DNA of 64,000 nucleotides, taken from positions 1 through 64,000 of the forward strand of contig NTKI01000004.1 in NCBI GenBank assembly GCA_002457315.1, in the 5' to 3' direction. Origin of the DNA: Rhodothermaeota bacterium MED-G19. GTDB taxonomy: Bacteria > Bacteroidota > Bacteroidia > Cytophagales > MED-G16. The translations under genes were made by a program, and so were the position numbers. This document shows, piece by piece, positions 44,518-54,311 of this stretch. Position 1 is the stretch's first letter; every line of letters starts with the position of its first letter. Under the pieces are notes generated by a model. That model was given only the letters and a program-made list of their open reading frames with translations. It made no database searches and had not been told where the DNA came from.

Positions 44518-45930
44518 TTATTTAATTCGTTCTAGACCTTTTGAAGCTCCGAGTTTATATAAAAGTTTTAGAGCCTCTTTCTTATCATTTTTAATTTTAC
44601 CATCTAAAATTTGATTTTTAATTTCATTCTTCAATGTCCCTATTATTTTAGAAGGTTTAATTGCAAAAATATTAATAATTTCTTCTCCTGATATAGGAGG
44701 TTGGAAATTTTTTATTTTATCATTTTTTTCAACTATTACTATTTTCTTTTCAACAATGTCAAAGTTATTTAAATATTTTTTAGCTTTATCTGGGTTTTTT
44801 GTTGTAATATCTGCCCTACATAACTTCATTAAGTCATCTATATCTTCACCTGCATCAAATACCAATCTTCTAATAGCCGAATCTGTAATATGATCTTTAA
44901 CTAAAGCAATAGGTCTCAAATGAAGTTTTACCAAATTCTGGACATATTTCATTTTCTCGTTAAGAGGTAACTTTAATCTCTTAAAAATTTTAGGGACTAA
45001 CCTTGATCCTAGATCTTCATGACCATGAAAAGTCCAACCTACATTTTCTTTATACCTCTTAGTATGAGGCTTAGCTATATCATGTAGAATAGCTGACCAT
45101 CTTAACCATAAATTATCTGAAATTTTTGCAGTATTATCTAAAACTTCTAGTGTATGGTAAAAATTATCTTTATGAGAATGATTATTAATTTTTTCTACAC
45201 CATATAAATTATGCATTTCAATAAAAAATTGTTTTAACAATCCAGAAGTAAATAATAGTTTGAATCCATAAGATGGATTGTTAGATAATATAATTTTATT
45301 TAATTCATCAGTTATTCTCTCTTGGCTTATAATTTTAAGTCTTTCTGAATTATCAATTATAGATTTGAATGTATCTTGTTCAATATCAAAATTTAATTGA
45401 GATGCAAACCTGATAGCTCTCATCATTCTTAATGGATCATCTTCAAAAGTTTTATGTGGGTCATCACAGGTTTTTATTACTTTATTTTTTAAATCTCCTA
45501 CCCCATTAAACATATCAATAAACTCTCCATGTTTTTTATTTATTGAAACAGCAAAAGCATTTATAGTAAAATCTCTCCTCCTCATGTCATCTTCGAATAA
45601 TCCGGGGGATACATCTGGGTTTCTTGAGTTCTTATTATATGATTCTTTTCTTGCACCTACAAACTCATAATTAAACTCTTTATATGATATTGAAGCTGTA
45701 CCAAATGTCTTGAATATTTTAACTTTTGAGAAACCTTTTTCTTTAGAAACTGAATTTATTAAATCATAAGGTTTTCCAATTGTCATAATATCAATGTCTT
45801 TACATGACCTATTTAAAAGCAAATCTCTTACATAACCACCTACTAAAAATGATTCTACATTTAATTTAGAGGCATGATTCTTGATTAATTTTAAATTATT
45901 ATCCCTGTCTATATGTTTTTTAAAATTCAT
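44518..45930 (-). CDS. cca: CCA tRNA nucleotidyltransferase with HD domain
   Basis: The 470-residue class II nucleotidyltransferase has FLVGGYVRDLLL, the metal site in CKDIDIMT, the RRRDFTINAFAV block that fixes base selection, and a C-terminal HD domain (HSHKDNFYHTLEVL, then WSAILHDIAKP). Neither tRNA in this window encodes CCA, so this enzyme is essential for their maturation. Poly(A) polymerase of the same family is the alternative. The ATG follows a TAAATTTG element by 8 bases, and the promoter diverges from that of pyrG. Confidence 0.92.
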   Translation of the reverse strand: MNFKKHIDRDNNLKLIKNHASKLNVESFLVGGYVRDLLLNRSCKDIDIMTIGKPYDLINSVSKEKGFSKVKIFKTFGTASISYKEFNYEFVGARKESYNKNSRNPDVSPGLFEDDMRRRDFTINAFAVSINKKHGEFIDMFNGVGDLKNKVIKTCDDPHKTFEDDPLRMMRAIRFASQLNFDIEQDTFKSIIDNSERLKIISQERITDELNKIILSNNPSYGFKLLFTSGLLKQFFIEMHNLYGVEKINNHSHKDNFYHTLEVLDNTAKISDNLWLRWSAILHDIAKPHTKRYKENVGWTFHGHEDLGSRLVPKIFKRLKLPLNEKMKYVQNLVKLHLRPIALVKDHITDSAIRRLVFDAGEDIDDLMKLCRADITTKNPDKAKKYLNNFDIVEKKIVIVEKNDKIKNFQPPISGEEIINIFAIKPSKIIGTLKNEIKNQILDGKIKNDKKEALKLLYKLGASKGLERIK

Positions 45931-45938
45931 AATTATTA

Positions 45939-45946
45939 CAAATTTA
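45939..45946 (-). promoter_or_regulatory. -7 promoter element (TAAATTTG) for cca
   Basis: On the minus strand TAAATTTG, exact TAnnTTTG match, 8 bases before the cca ATG. It lies in the 112-base divergent gap shared with pyrG. Confidence 0.6.
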
Positions 45947-46008
45947 AAATATAAGTTGTTTGAATTGAATAAAATTGGATTTTATAAAAGATTATAGTTC
46001 ATTTAACT

Positions 46009-46016
46009 TAAATTTG
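46009..46016 (+). promoter_or_regulatory. -7 promoter element (TAAATTTG) for pyrG
   Basis: TAAATTTG, exact TAnnTTTG match, 26 bases before ATG 46043. The start of the transcript would fall at about 46021-46024, near CCCGTTACAG; a pyrimidine-rich start (as used for pyrG control by reiterative transcription in Firmicutes) is not obvious. Confidence 0.6.
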
Positions 46017-46042
46017 ATTCCCGTTACAGTTAATAGATAAAT

Positions 46043-47653
46043 ATGAATAAAAAATACATTTTCGTAACGGGTGGTGTCACATCTTCACTTGGTAAAGGCA
46101 TAATTTCAGCATCTCTTGGGTTATTATTGAAGGCAGTAGGTTATAAAGTTACTATTCAAAAATTTGATCCTTATCTAAATATAGATCCTGGTACAATGAG
46201 TCCGTATGAACATGGTGAATGTTATGTTACTGAAGATGGCGCAGAAACTGATCTTGATCTAGGACATTATGAAAGATTTTTAGGTATTTCAACATCTCAG
46301 GACAACAATGTTACTACTGGTAGAATTTATAATAATGTTATATCAAAAGAAAGAAAAGGAGAATTTTTGGGAAAAACAGTTCAAGTAATACCTCATATCA
46401 CAGATGAAATTAAAAATAGTTTTTATAAAATAGGAAAAAATAATTCTTTTGAGATAATAATAACAGAAATTGGTGGATGTATAGGTGATATTGAATCTTT
46501 ACCATTTTTTGAAGCTGTAAGACAAGCAAAACTAGATCTAGATAGAGGTGATTTTTTAAATATTCACTTAACACTTATACCTTATTTGTCTACATCTGGA
46601 GAATTAAAAACTAAACCCACACAACATTCTGTAAAAAAATTATTAGAGGCCGGTATTCAACCAGATGTATTAGTTTGTAGGAGTGAACACAAACTTGGAA
46701 AAGAAATAAAAAACAAATTGGCTTTATTTTGTAATGTATCTAAAAACTCAGTTATAGAGTCAATTGATGCAAAATCAATATATGATGTTCCTGTATTGAT
46801 GAGAGATGAGAGATTGCATGAGATAGTCCTTAATTATTTAAAATTATCAAAGAAAAAACCTCTTAGACTTAGTAGATGGAATAACTTCTTAAAGAATTTA
46901 CATTCCTCAACAAATACATTAAATATTGCTATTGTAGGAAAGTATGTTAGTCTTCATGATGCCTATAAATCAATATCAGAATCATTAATACATGCAGGTG
47001 CTAACCTAAATTCTAAAGTTGAAATAAAATGGATTAAATCAGAAAACATTAATAATAAAAATGCAGAAAATCATTTAAAAAATATAGATGGAGTCATAGT
47101 AGCCCCTGGTTTTGGAGAAAGAGGAATAGAAGGTAAAATATCATCTATAAAATATGTTAGAGAAAATAAAATTCCATTTTTAGGAATATGTTTAGGAATG
47201 CAGTGTGCATGTATAGAATTTTCAAGAAATGTGTTAGGAAACAAAAATGCTAATTCAACTGAATTTGATAATAACACATCATTTCCAATTATTGATTTAA
47301 TGGAAAAACAGAAGTCAATAAAAAATAAAGGAGGCACCATGAGATTAGGATCTTACACTTGTGATCTGGAAAAAGGGTCTCTTGTTCAAAAATCATATGG
47401 TAAATTAAAAATTAATGAAAGACATAGACATAGATATGAATTTAATAACATATATAAAGAAAGTTTTAATGAGAATGGGATGTTGACATCTGGAGTTAAC
47501 AAAAAATTAAACTTGGTAGAGGTTATTGAATTAAAAAATCATCCTTGGTTTATTGGAACACAATATCACCCCGAATATAGCAGTAGAGTTTTAAAACCTC
47601 ACCCACTATTTGTTAGTTTTGTTAAAAAAATAAAATCAATCAAAAATGGATAA
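46043..47653 (+). CDS. pyrG: CTP synthase
   Basis: The 536-residue protein makes CTP from UTP, ATP and glutamine. The N-terminal amidoligase has [39 protein letters not shown] and the CGGDIE-type block; the C-terminal glutamine amidotransferase has the nucleophile in [14 protein letters not shown] and the HPEYSSR pair. Length and order are normal. The last 8 bases overlap the yidC start (ATGGATAA), so YidC translation is coupled to PyrG. Confidence 0.97.
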   Translation: MNKKYIFVTGGVTSSLGKGIISASLGLLLKAVGYKVTIQKFDPYLNIDPGTMSPYEHGECYVTEDGAETDLDLGHYERFLGISTSQDNNVTTGRIYNNVISKERKGEFLGKTVQVIPHITDEIKNSFYKIGKNNSFEIIITEIGGCIGDIESLPFFEAVRQAKLDLDRGDFLNIHLTLIPYLSTSGELKTKPTQHSVKKLLEAGIQPDVLVCRSEHKLGKEIKNKLALFCNVSKNSVIESIDAKSIYDVPVLMRDERLHEIVLNYLKLSKKKPLRLSRWNNFLKNLHSSTNTLNIAIVGKYVSLHDAYKSISESLIHAGANLNSKVEIKWIKSENINNKNAENHLKNIDGVIVAPGFGERGIEGKISSIKYVRENKIPFLGICLGMQCACIEFSRNVLGNKNANSTEFDNNTSFPIIDLMEKQKSIKNKGGTMRLGSYTCDLEKGSLVQKSYGKLKINERHRHRYEFNNIYKESFNENGMLTSGVNKKLNLVEVIELKNHPWFIGTQYHPEYSSRVLKPHPLFVSFVKKIKSIKNG

Positions 47654-49397
47654 TAATAGATTTATAGGTTTTACACTTATAATGCTTCTTATATTAACTT
47701 ATTATACATTTTTCCCGCCTGGACAAATTCAGGATTCTGAAAATATTTCTGAAGTAAACAATCAAGAACAAAAAGAAGAAATCACTGAAAATATAAAATT
47801 TGATGATAAAAGAAATACAATAAATGAAGAATTTCTAGGAAAGGGAATAGAGGAAGTTGTATCTCTTGAAAATGATTTATTAAAAGTGGACTTTAATACT
47901 AAAGGAGCAAAAATTACTAACGTAACTTTATCTGATTATTATGATTATGAAAATAATAATGTTAAACTTCATAATAGCTCAAGTAATATTAATTTAAAAA
48001 TATTAAGTGCTAATAATTTAAATTTAGATGATATTATTTTTGATAAAATTCAATCAAGATCAACCGAAAAAAATAAAGTTACTTTTTCGGCTTCATCAAA
48101 AGATGGTAGAAAAATAACTATCCAATATGAGTTAGAAGAGGATAGTTATATTATTGAATCTAAAATCTTATTAAATGATTATTTTCTTGATAATGAAAAT
48201 ATTTTGTTCACTTGGGTAAATAATGTAATACACCAGGAAAGTAATACAACAAACGAAAAAAACCAGACAAGAATAAATTTTTTTAATAATGATGGAGATT
48301 TTGATTATACATCTGCAACTTCTACTGGTACAGAAGAAATAAAAGTAGAGGATAAACTAAAATGGATATCTAATAAACAACAATTCTTTAGTTCAGCAAT
48401 ATTATCACTAAATAGTTTTAATAATTCAAATCTTAAGTCAGAATACATTGAAGATGAGGTAACTAATAAAAGGTTTACAATTCAAACTGAAATACCTATA
48501 GAAAATAATTCAGTGTCATATAAATATTATTTTGGACCTAATAAATATTCTATATTAAAAGATATTGAAAATGAATTTCACAATAATTTATATCTTGGCT
48601 GGATAGGTGTCGGAGGTTTTAATAGATATATAATTGTTCCAATTTTTAATTTTCTTGAAAATATAACCTCAAACTATGGCTTGATTATCTTATTCATGGT
48701 TTTTCTAATAAGAATTGTAGTAACTCCTCTTACTTATAAATCACACCTTTCAATGGCAAAAATGAAAACTTTAAACCCTGAAATACAATCTATAAGAAAT
48801 AAGCATGAAGGAGATATGCAAAAATCACAAGCCGAAATTATGGAACTATACACAAAAACTGGAGTTAGCCCACTTGGTGGTTGTTTGCCAATTTTATTTC
48901 AACTTCCAATTTTAGTATCTGTATTTTACTTTCTTCCAAATGCCATAGAGTTAAGAGGAAAGTCATTCCTCTGGGCATCTGATCTATCTAATTATGATTC
49001 TATTTTAAGTTTACCATTTAATATACCATTTTATGGAGATCATGTTAGTTTATTCACAATCCTAATGACAGTGTCAACTATATTAATAAATAAAGCAAAT
49101 TCTCAGATGCAGACTATGGAAGGCCCAATGAAGACTTTTCAATATATATTACCAATAATGTTCTTATTTATATTTAATAATTTTTCATCCGGATTAACCT
49201 ATTATTATTTTCTGTCAAATGTAGCTTCATATGCTCAAATTTTTGTTTTTAAAAAGTTTGTTGATGAAGAGAAAATTAAAAAAGAAATAGAGTTTAATAG
49301 AAAGCAAAATGTTAACTCCAAAAAATCAAGCTTTCAATTAAGAATTGAAGAAGCCATGAAAGCAAGACAAAATACAAATAAGAAAAAAAATAAATAA
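47646..49397 (+). CDS. yidC: Membrane protein insertase YidC
   Basis: The 583-residue inner-membrane protein has an N-terminal anchor (about 6-22), a large periplasmic beta-sandwich (about 50-310) and five C-terminal membrane segments of the OxaI fold, with [24 protein letters not shown] and [26 protein letters not shown]. The C-terminus is basic (QNTNKKKNK), as needed for ribosome binding. It inserts or folds membrane proteins alone and with SecYEG. It overlaps pyrG by 8 bases. Confidence 0.96.
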   Translation: MDNNRFIGFTLIMLLILTYYTFFPPGQIQDSENISEVNNQEQKEEITENIKFDDKRNTINEEFLGKGIEEVVSLENDLLKVDFNTKGAKITNVTLSDYYDYENNNVKLHNSSSNINLKILSANNLNLDDIIFDKIQSRSTEKNKVTFSASSKDGRKITIQYELEEDSYIIESKILLNDYFLDNENILFTWVNNVIHQESNTTNEKNQTRINFFNNDGDFDYTSATSTGTEEIKVEDKLKWISNKQQFFSSAILSLNSFNNSNLKSEYIEDEVTNKRFTIQTEIPIENNSVSYKYYFGPNKYSILKDIENEFHNNLYLGWIGVGGFNRYIIVPIFNFLENITSNYGLIILFMVFLIRIVVTPLTYKSHLSMAKMKTLNPEIQSIRNKHEGDMQKSQAEIMELYTKTGVSPLGGCLPILFQLPILVSVFYFLPNAIELRGKSFLWASDLSNYDSILSLPFNIPFYGDHVSLFTILMTVSTILINKANSQMQTMEGPMKTFQYILPIMFLFIFNNFSSGLTYYYFLSNVASYAQIFVFKKFVDEEKIKKEIEFNRKQNVNSKKSSFQLRIEEAMKARQNTNKKKNK

Positions 49398-49413
49398 ATT
49401 GGCATACCAATTT
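49396..49413. repeat. Short inverted repeat between yidC and parA
   Basis: AAATTGG and CCAATTT form a perfect 7-bp stem with a CATA loop at 49396-49413, starting 1 base before the last base of yidC and ending 11 bases before the parA ATG. It has no T-run, so it is a poor terminator; it could be an operator or RNA hairpin. By eye this is weak evidence. Confidence 0.35.
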
Positions 49414-49424
49414 AATAGACTCAT

Positions 49425-50207
49425 ATGGGTAAAATTATATCAATAGCAAATCAAAAAGGCGGAGTAGGAAAAACTACTACTTCTATTAATCTTGCTGCAA
49501 GCCTTGCTGCGCTTGAATATAAAACACTGTTAATTGATGCTGATCCTCAAGCTAATTCTACATCTGGTTTAGGTGTTGATCAAAATAAAATTAAAAAAAC
49601 TGTTTATGAATGTATGATAAATGGAAATATTGATAAAAGCAGTATAATTAAATCAGAAGTGAATTTTCTTGAAATACTACCCTCAGATATTGATTTAGTT
49701 GGTGCAGAAGTAGAGATGGTAGATATTAAAAATAGAGATCTTAGAATGAAAAATTGTATTGATAAAATTAAAGATAAATATGATTTTATAATAATTGACT
49801 GTTCTCCATCTTTAGGCATTGTAACTATAAATTCTCTGGTAGCATCAGATTCTGTAATCATCCCTGTTCAATGTGAATATTTTGCTTTAGAAGGACTAGG
49901 AAAATTACTAGAAACAATTAAATTAATTCAAAATGATCTTAATAAAAACCTTAGTATTGAGGGTATATTAATGAGCATGTATGATGTAAGACTTAGACTT
50001 AGTAATCAAGTAGTAGAAGAAGTTCAAATGCATTTTAAATCTCTAGTTTTTAATACAATTATTCCAAGAAATGTTAAATTAAGTGAAGCACCATCTTTTG
50101 GAATTCCTGTAATTTCATACGATGCAAATTGCAAAGGATCTTTAAGCTACTTAAATTTAGCTAAAGAATTAGTGGATAAAAATAACTCTGTTAAAGTTTC
50201 ATGGTAA
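49425..50207 (+). CDS. parA: Chromosome-partitioning ATPase ParA (Soj)
   Basis: The 260-residue ATPase has the deviant Walker A KGGVGKTT, switch I DADPQAN, Walker B FIIIDCSPSLG and the ParA box near NTIIPRNVKLSEAPSFG. As a Soj-type short ParA without an N-terminal DNA-binding extension, it binds nucleoid DNA non-specifically and moves ParB-parS complexes. The stop overlaps the parB start by 7 bases. No parS site with a GTTTCACGTGAAAC-like core was seen nearby. Confidence 0.96.
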   Translation: MGKIISIANQKGGVGKTTTSINLAASLAALEYKTLLIDADPQANSTSGLGVDQNKIKKTVYECMINGNIDKSSIIKSEVNFLEILPSDIDLVGAEVEMVDIKNRDLRMKNCIDKIKDKYDFIIIDCSPSLGIVTINSLVASDSVIIPVQCEYFALEGLGKLLETIKLIQNDLNKNLSIEGILMSMYDVRLRLSNQVVEEVQMHFKSLVFNTIIPRNVKLSEAPSFGIPVISYDANCKGSLSYLNLAKELVDKNNSVKVSW

Positions 50208-51058
50208 ATAAAAGGAATACTCTTGGGAGAGGCTTAGGTTCATTGCTGAAGACAAAAGATAATGCAATAGACAAAAAAATTTTTGATGAAATCAATTTAA
50301 AATTTATTGATATTAACTCAGACCAACCTAGAAAATCTTTTGATGAGAAAAAACTTAATGAACTTTCAGCTTCTATAAAACAACACGGTATAATTCAGCC
50401 AATAACTGTCAGAAAAATCAGTGAAAATAAATACCAATTAATTTCTGGAGAAAGAAGGTATAAAGCATCAAAATTATTAGGTAAAGAGACGATACCAGCA
50501 TTTATTAAAGTAACTGATGACGATAATATATTAGAGTTAGCTTTAATTGAAAATATACAAAGGGAAGATCTTAACTCAATAGAAATAGCAATTTCCTATA
50601 AAAAGTTAATAGATGAATTAAAAATTAATCAAGAAAATTTAGGCTCTCGAGTAGGGAAAGACAGATCAACAATTAATAATTACCTTAGATTATTAAAATT
50701 ACCCCCGACTATACAAAAGGGTTTAATAGATAATAAAATTCAGATGGGTCATGCAAGATCATTAATTACATTAGAAAAGAGTGAAATTCAATTAAAAATT
50801 TATCAACTGATTCTTAGTAATAAATTATCTGTTAGGAAAACTGAAGACTTGGTTAGAAATTTTAATAAAGAAAAATTATCTCTAAGAAAAATAGAATCTA
50901 AGAAAAACAATGAGATAATTAAAATAGAATCTAAACTATCATCATACTTTGGAACTAAAGTAAAGACACAAGGTGATGAAAAGAAAGGTAAAATTTTGAT
51001 CCCTTATAAGACAACTAATGAGTTAAATAGGATTTTAGAACTATTGGACATTATCTAA
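50201..51058 (+). CDS. parB: Chromosome-partitioning protein ParB (Spo0J)
   Basis: The 285-residue protein begins LGRGLGSLL, then has the ParB/Srx CTPase domain (SDQPRKSFDEKKLNELSASIKQHGIIQPITVR, GERRYKA, ALIENIQREDLNSIE), the helix-turn-helix (RVGKDRSTINNYLRLLKLP) and a C-terminal dimerisation part. The GERRYKA and NIQRE boxes indicate a CTP-dependent sliding clamp. It overlaps parA and its TAA shares a base with the ATG of the next gene. Confidence 0.96.
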   Translation: MVNKRNTLGRGLGSLLKTKDNAIDKKIFDEINLKFIDINSDQPRKSFDEKKLNELSASIKQHGIIQPITVRKISENKYQLISGERRYKASKLLGKETIPAFIKVTDDDNILELALIENIQREDLNSIEIAISYKKLIDELKINQENLGSRVGKDRSTINNYLRLLKLPPTIQKGLIDNKIQMGHARSLITLEKSEIQLKIYQLILSNKLSVRKTEDLVRNFNKEKLSLRKIESKKNNEIIKIESKLSSYFGTKVKTQGDEKKGKILIPYKTTNELNRILELLDII

Positions 51059-51570
51059 TGAGAAAAATATTACTTTTAATACTCTTTATCAGTTTTTCAA
51101 GTTTCTGTCAAGAAAAAAAAATTAAAATTTTTAATCCCAAAAAGGCCTCAAGGCTATCTGCAATTCTTCCTGGTTTAGGTCAAGTATATAATAAACAATA
51201 CTGGAAAGTTCCTGTGATTTATGGTGGATATGCAGTAATTGGTCATTATATTAAATTTAATAATCAAATGTATCATGATTTCAAAAATGCATTGACCCTA
51301 GAGGTTGATAATGATGAACTTACATTAAATCCATTCCCAAATTTTAGCAGAAATTCATTAGAAAGAAATATGGACTTTTGGAGAAGAAATAGAGATATGT
51401 TGATAATTTTCACAGGAGTATATTACCTCTTAAATATTGTTGATGCTCACATATTCGCTCATCTAAATGGATTTAATACAGATAATGATCTGAGTTTAAA
51501 TATTAAACCCTCACTAGATAAAATTAATAATAGTAATTTGATAGGTATATCACTTTACTTTAATTTCTAA
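51058..51570 (+). CDS. DUF5683 membrane protein
   Basis: The 170-residue product has a signal peptide ending FCQ, then ILPGLGQVYNKQYWKVPVIYGGYAVIGHYI and further membrane segments (DMLIIFTGVYYLLNIVDAHIFAHL), the DUF5683 pattern typical of genes downstream of parB in flavobacteria. Function unknown; the location, before lepB and close to parAB, is conserved (recollection), although dapB, often in between, is missing here. The ATG overlaps the parB stop by one base. Confidence 0.82.
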   Translation: MRKILLLILFISFSSFCQEKKIKIFNPKKASRLSAILPGLGQVYNKQYWKVPVIYGGYAVIGHYIKFNNQMYHDFKNALTLEVDNDELTLNPFPNFSRNSLERNMDFWRRNRDMLIIFTGVYYLLNIVDAHIFAHLNGFNTDNDLSLNIKPSLDKINNSNLIGISLYFNF

Positions 51571-51610
51571 TTACAATAAATTATGATAAGTTTACGTTAC
51601 ATTTTAAAAA

Positions 51611-51618
51611 TAAATTTG
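51611..51618 (+). promoter_or_regulatory. -7 promoter element (TAAATTTG) for lepB
   Basis: TAAATTTG exactly matches TAnnTTTG and ends 5 bases before the lepB ATG at 51624, so lepB has its own promoter and an almost leaderless mRNA. Confidence 0.55.
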
Positions 51619-51623
51619 AACTA

Positions 51624-52676
51624 ATGAAAAAAGGACCTATAAGAGAGTGGTTTGATGCATTACTTTTTGCTGTAATAGCTGCTACGTTGATACGTTGGGC
51701 TACCTTTGAAGCCTTTACAATTCCAACTCCTTCAATGGAAGGAACTTTACTTGTTGGAGACTTCTTATTTGTTAATAAATTAAATTATGGTCCTAGAACC
51801 CCAATGACACCTCTTCAAGTACCTCTAACTCATCAAAAAATATGGGGAACAGATATCCAATCATATCTAGAATGGATTAAGTTACCTACATTCAGACTAC
51901 CTGGTTTAGGAGAGATTCAAAGAAATGACGTTGTTGTTTTTAACTATCCTAATGAATTAGATAAGCCAATAGACCTAAAAACTTATTACGTAAAAAGGTG
52001 TGTTGGTTTACCAGGTGATACAATATTAATAGATAATGGAGAAGTTATAATAAATAATAAAAACTTAACTGTCCCTGCAGGTCTACAGAAGAGATATTTT
52101 TTAGAGACAGACAAAACTATTAATGAAAGAATTTTTAGAAAGTATGATATATGGGAATATACTAAAGTTACAGGAGGTTACTATGTAAATACAAAAGAAG
52201 AGAATGCAAATGCAATTGGTAATGAAGCATTTGTTGGGAATATAACTCTTTACAAAATGGATAAATCTTTGACAAGTGGAAGAGTATTCCCTGACGGAGA
52301 GAATTACCCATGGAATACTGACTTCTATGGACCACTTCTAATTCCTTATAGAGGTTTAGAAATAGAAATCAATAAAGAAACAATTTCAAAATTTGGTTCT
52401 ACAATTATAAATTACGAAAACATAGATAATGTAAGAGTTGAAGAAGATAATCTACTAATAGATAATGAAATTGTAACTAAATATAAATTCAAACAAGATT
52501 ATTTTTTCATGATGGGAGACAATAGACATAACTCTGAAGATTCAAGATTTTGGGGATTTGTACCTTATGATCATGTCTTAGGCGAAGCTTCTTTTATCTG
52601 GTTTTCATATAACTACCAAGAAGATAATTTATTTAAGGCTATAAGGTGGGATAGATTTTTAAATATTATAAAATAA
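51624..52676 (+). CDS. lepB: Signal peptidase I
   Basis: The 350-residue inner-membrane serine protease cleaves Sec signal peptides. One N-terminal membrane segment (about 9-27) is followed by the catalytic Ser in PTPSMEGTLLVGD (Ser37) and the catalytic Lys in YYVKRCVGLPGD; box E is GDNRHNSEDSRFWG. A long insert separates boxes C/D and E (residues about 160-280), which is common in Bacteroidota LepB. It should process the many exported proteins in this window. Confidence 0.95.
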   Translation: MKKGPIREWFDALLFAVIAATLIRWATFEAFTIPTPSMEGTLLVGDFLFVNKLNYGPRTPMTPLQVPLTHQKIWGTDIQSYLEWIKLPTFRLPGLGEIQRNDVVVFNYPNELDKPIDLKTYYVKRCVGLPGDTILIDNGEVIINNKNLTVPAGLQKRYFLETDKTINERIFRKYDIWEYTKVTGGYYVNTKEENANAIGNEAFVGNITLYKMDKSLTSGRVFPDGENYPWNTDFYGPLLIPYRGLEIEINKETISKFGSTIINYENIDNVRVEEDNLLIDNEIVTKYKFKQDYFFMMGDNRHNSEDSRFWGFVPYDHVLGEASFIWFSYNYQEDNLFKAIRWDRFLNIIK

Positions 52677-53342
52677 TTACCAAACAATTTTACTAATTCC
52701 ATTTTTTTCTAAATAATCATTTGTTTTCTTGAAATGATTTTGACCAAAGAAGCCTTTATAAGCTGAAAATGGAGACGGATGAGCAGAGGTTAAAACAAGG
52801 TGAATTTTTTTTCTATCAATTATTTCTTTTTTTGATATTGCAAAAGAACCCCATAGAATAAAAACAATATTTTTTTTTTTTTTTGAAATAAGGTTGATAA
52901 CAGAGTCTGTAAATTTTTCCCATCCAAATCTACTATGAGAACCAGGAGTATTTTTTCTAACAGTAAGTATAGAGTTTAGAAGTAAAACACCTTGTTCAGC
53001 CCAATGAGTTAAATCACCATCCTTATATTTAAAATTGGGATAATTATATTTTAACTCTTTAAATATATTTTTTAGAGAAGGGGGTATTGATGTTTTACTA
53101 CTAACAGAAAAAGATAAACCATTAGCCTGATTAAAACCATGATAAGGATCTTGACCAAGAATTACAACCTTAACCTTATTAAATGGGCATAAATCAAATG
53201 AGTTAAAAATATTTTTTCCTTTTGGATATATAACATGTGTTTTATACTCCTCCTTTATCTTATCAGTTAATTTGATAAAAAAATCATTTTTAAAAACTTC
53301 ATCTAATTCCTTATTCCAGGACTTTTCGATTTTTACCTTCAA
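52677..53342 (-). CDS. ung: Uracil-DNA glycosylase (family 1), TTG start
   Basis: The 221-residue enzyme removes uracil from DNA. The water-activating loop GQDPYHG, NGLSFSV, LLNSILTVRKNTPGSH and the Leu/His loop HPSPFSAYKGFFGQNHF are intact. It starts at TTG 53342 (MKVKIEKSW is the normal Ung start); no ATG precedes it in the frame. The coding strand has a run of 15 A (52870-52884) in SKKKKNI, a possible slippage site. The stop abuts that of lepB. Confidence 0.95.
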   Translation of the reverse strand: MKVKIEKSWNKELDEVFKNDFFIKLTDKIKEEYKTHVIYPKGKNIFNSFDLCPFNKVKVVILGQDPYHGFNQANGLSFSVSSKTSIPPSLKNIFKELKYNYPNFKYKDGDLTHWAEQGVLLLNSILTVRKNTPGSHSRFGWEKFTDSVINLISKKKKNIVFILWGSFAISKKEIIDRKKIHLVLTSAHPSPFSAYKGFFGQNHFKKTNDYLEKNGISKIVW

Positions 53343-53353
53343 CTGTAATTATT

Positions 53354-53361
53354 TAGTTTTG
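53354..53361 (+). promoter_or_regulatory. -7 promoter element (TAGTTTTG) for the coiled-coil membrane protein gene
   Basis: TAGTTTTG followed by CA exactly matches TAnnTTTG and ends 19 bases before ATG 53381. Confidence 0.6.
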
Positions 53362-53380
53362 CATACAATTTATAATTCAA

Positions 53381-54259
53381 ATGAAAGAAAAAAAAATTAT
53401 TCGAATACTTACAGCTTTTATAATTTTAATAGTAGCAGGCCTTTTATTTTTTATTTATAAAAATAATGAATCTGAAAAAATAAGAGTTCAGCAAGAAATA
53501 GAACTTGATAATGTGTATTTAGAGTTGGATTCTGTTTCAGGAGCATTAGGAGAAAAAATACTTACAATATCTCAACTAGGAGGAAATATTGACTCACTTA
53601 TAATATTAAAAGAAAGCATAGAAGAAGAAAAAAAAGTTTTCAGAACAAGAGCATATGCACAAATTAACCGATTGCAAGGAAAGGTAGATGGTTACAAAGA
53701 ATTACTTCTTGCTCAGGATGAGGAAATAGAACGTCTTAAAAAGGTTAATGAACAACTTTACGTGGAAAATAAAGAACAAAAAGTTGAAATAAATAATTTA
53801 AACTCTACAATATCAAATATTAATCAATCAAATAAGAAATTGGAGGAGAAGATAAAAGAAGCATCACAACTAGAGTTGAAAGATATTGAGGTAGTTGGAA
53901 TTTTTAGAAATGGATCAAAAAAAACAAAGACTTTTAAAAACAGATCCTTAAGTAAATTAAATATTAATTTCACATTAAAAGAAAATGATTTGTCTCTAAT
54001 AGAGGTAATAGATATATATATATCTATTGAAAAACCAAATAATGAGGTATTATATGATATATCCAAAGGATCAGGTTCATTTACTTTTAATAAAAGAGAG
54101 TTGTTTTACACTATAAAAGAAGAGGTCTTAATTGATAGAAATGAGAAAAAAATAAACGTAGAATACAACAAAAATGAAGAGTTTAAAAGAGGAACTTATA
54201 ATGTACATTTATACACTAATAATTATAAAATAGGGAGTGGTGAATTTTTAGTAAAATAA
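53381..54259 (+). CDS. Membrane-anchored coiled-coil protein, unknown function
   Basis: The 292-residue protein has one N-terminal membrane helix (about 8-24), a long coiled coil (about 28-165, repeated Leu/Ile heptads such as DEEIERLKKVNEQLYVENKE) and a C-terminal strand-rich domain (LKDIEVVGIFRNGSK to YKIGSGEFLVK). The layout suits a periplasmic-facing scaffold or spacer. Similar proteins are sometimes labelled as chromosome-partitioning by coiled-coil similarity alone, which is not informative. Its own promoter element precedes it and rpsF follows with a separate one. Confidence 0.7.
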   Translation: MKEKKIIRILTAFIILIVAGLLFFIYKNNESEKIRVQQEIELDNVYLELDSVSGALGEKILTISQLGGNIDSLIILKESIEEEKKVFRTRAYAQINRLQGKVDGYKELLLAQDEEIERLKKVNEQLYVENKEQKVEINNLNSTISNINQSNKKLEEKIKEASQLELKDIEVVGIFRNGSKKTKTFKNRSLSKLNINFTLKENDLSLIEVIDIYISIEKPNNEVLYDISKGSGSFTFNKRELFYTIKEEVLIDRNEKKINVEYNKNEEFKRGTYNVHLYTNNYKIGSGEFLVK

Positions 54260-54282
54260 TTATTATTTTAGATTCAAAAGAT

Positions 54283-54290
54283 TAGCTTTG
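54283..54290 (+). promoter_or_regulatory. -7 promoter element (TAGCTTTG) for the rpsF operon
   Basis: TAGCTTTG followed by CA exactly matches TAnnTTTG, 21 bases before the rpsF ATG. A possible SD-like AAGGA lies between. The same octamer stands before the DUF58 gene. Confidence 0.7.
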
Positions 54291-54311
54291 CACATCATTT
54301 AAGGAAATTAT

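Noticed and set aside
49425-51058. Chromosome origin next to parAB
   Set aside because: No dnaA, dnaN or clustered DnaA boxes occur nearby; parAB alone does not show an origin.
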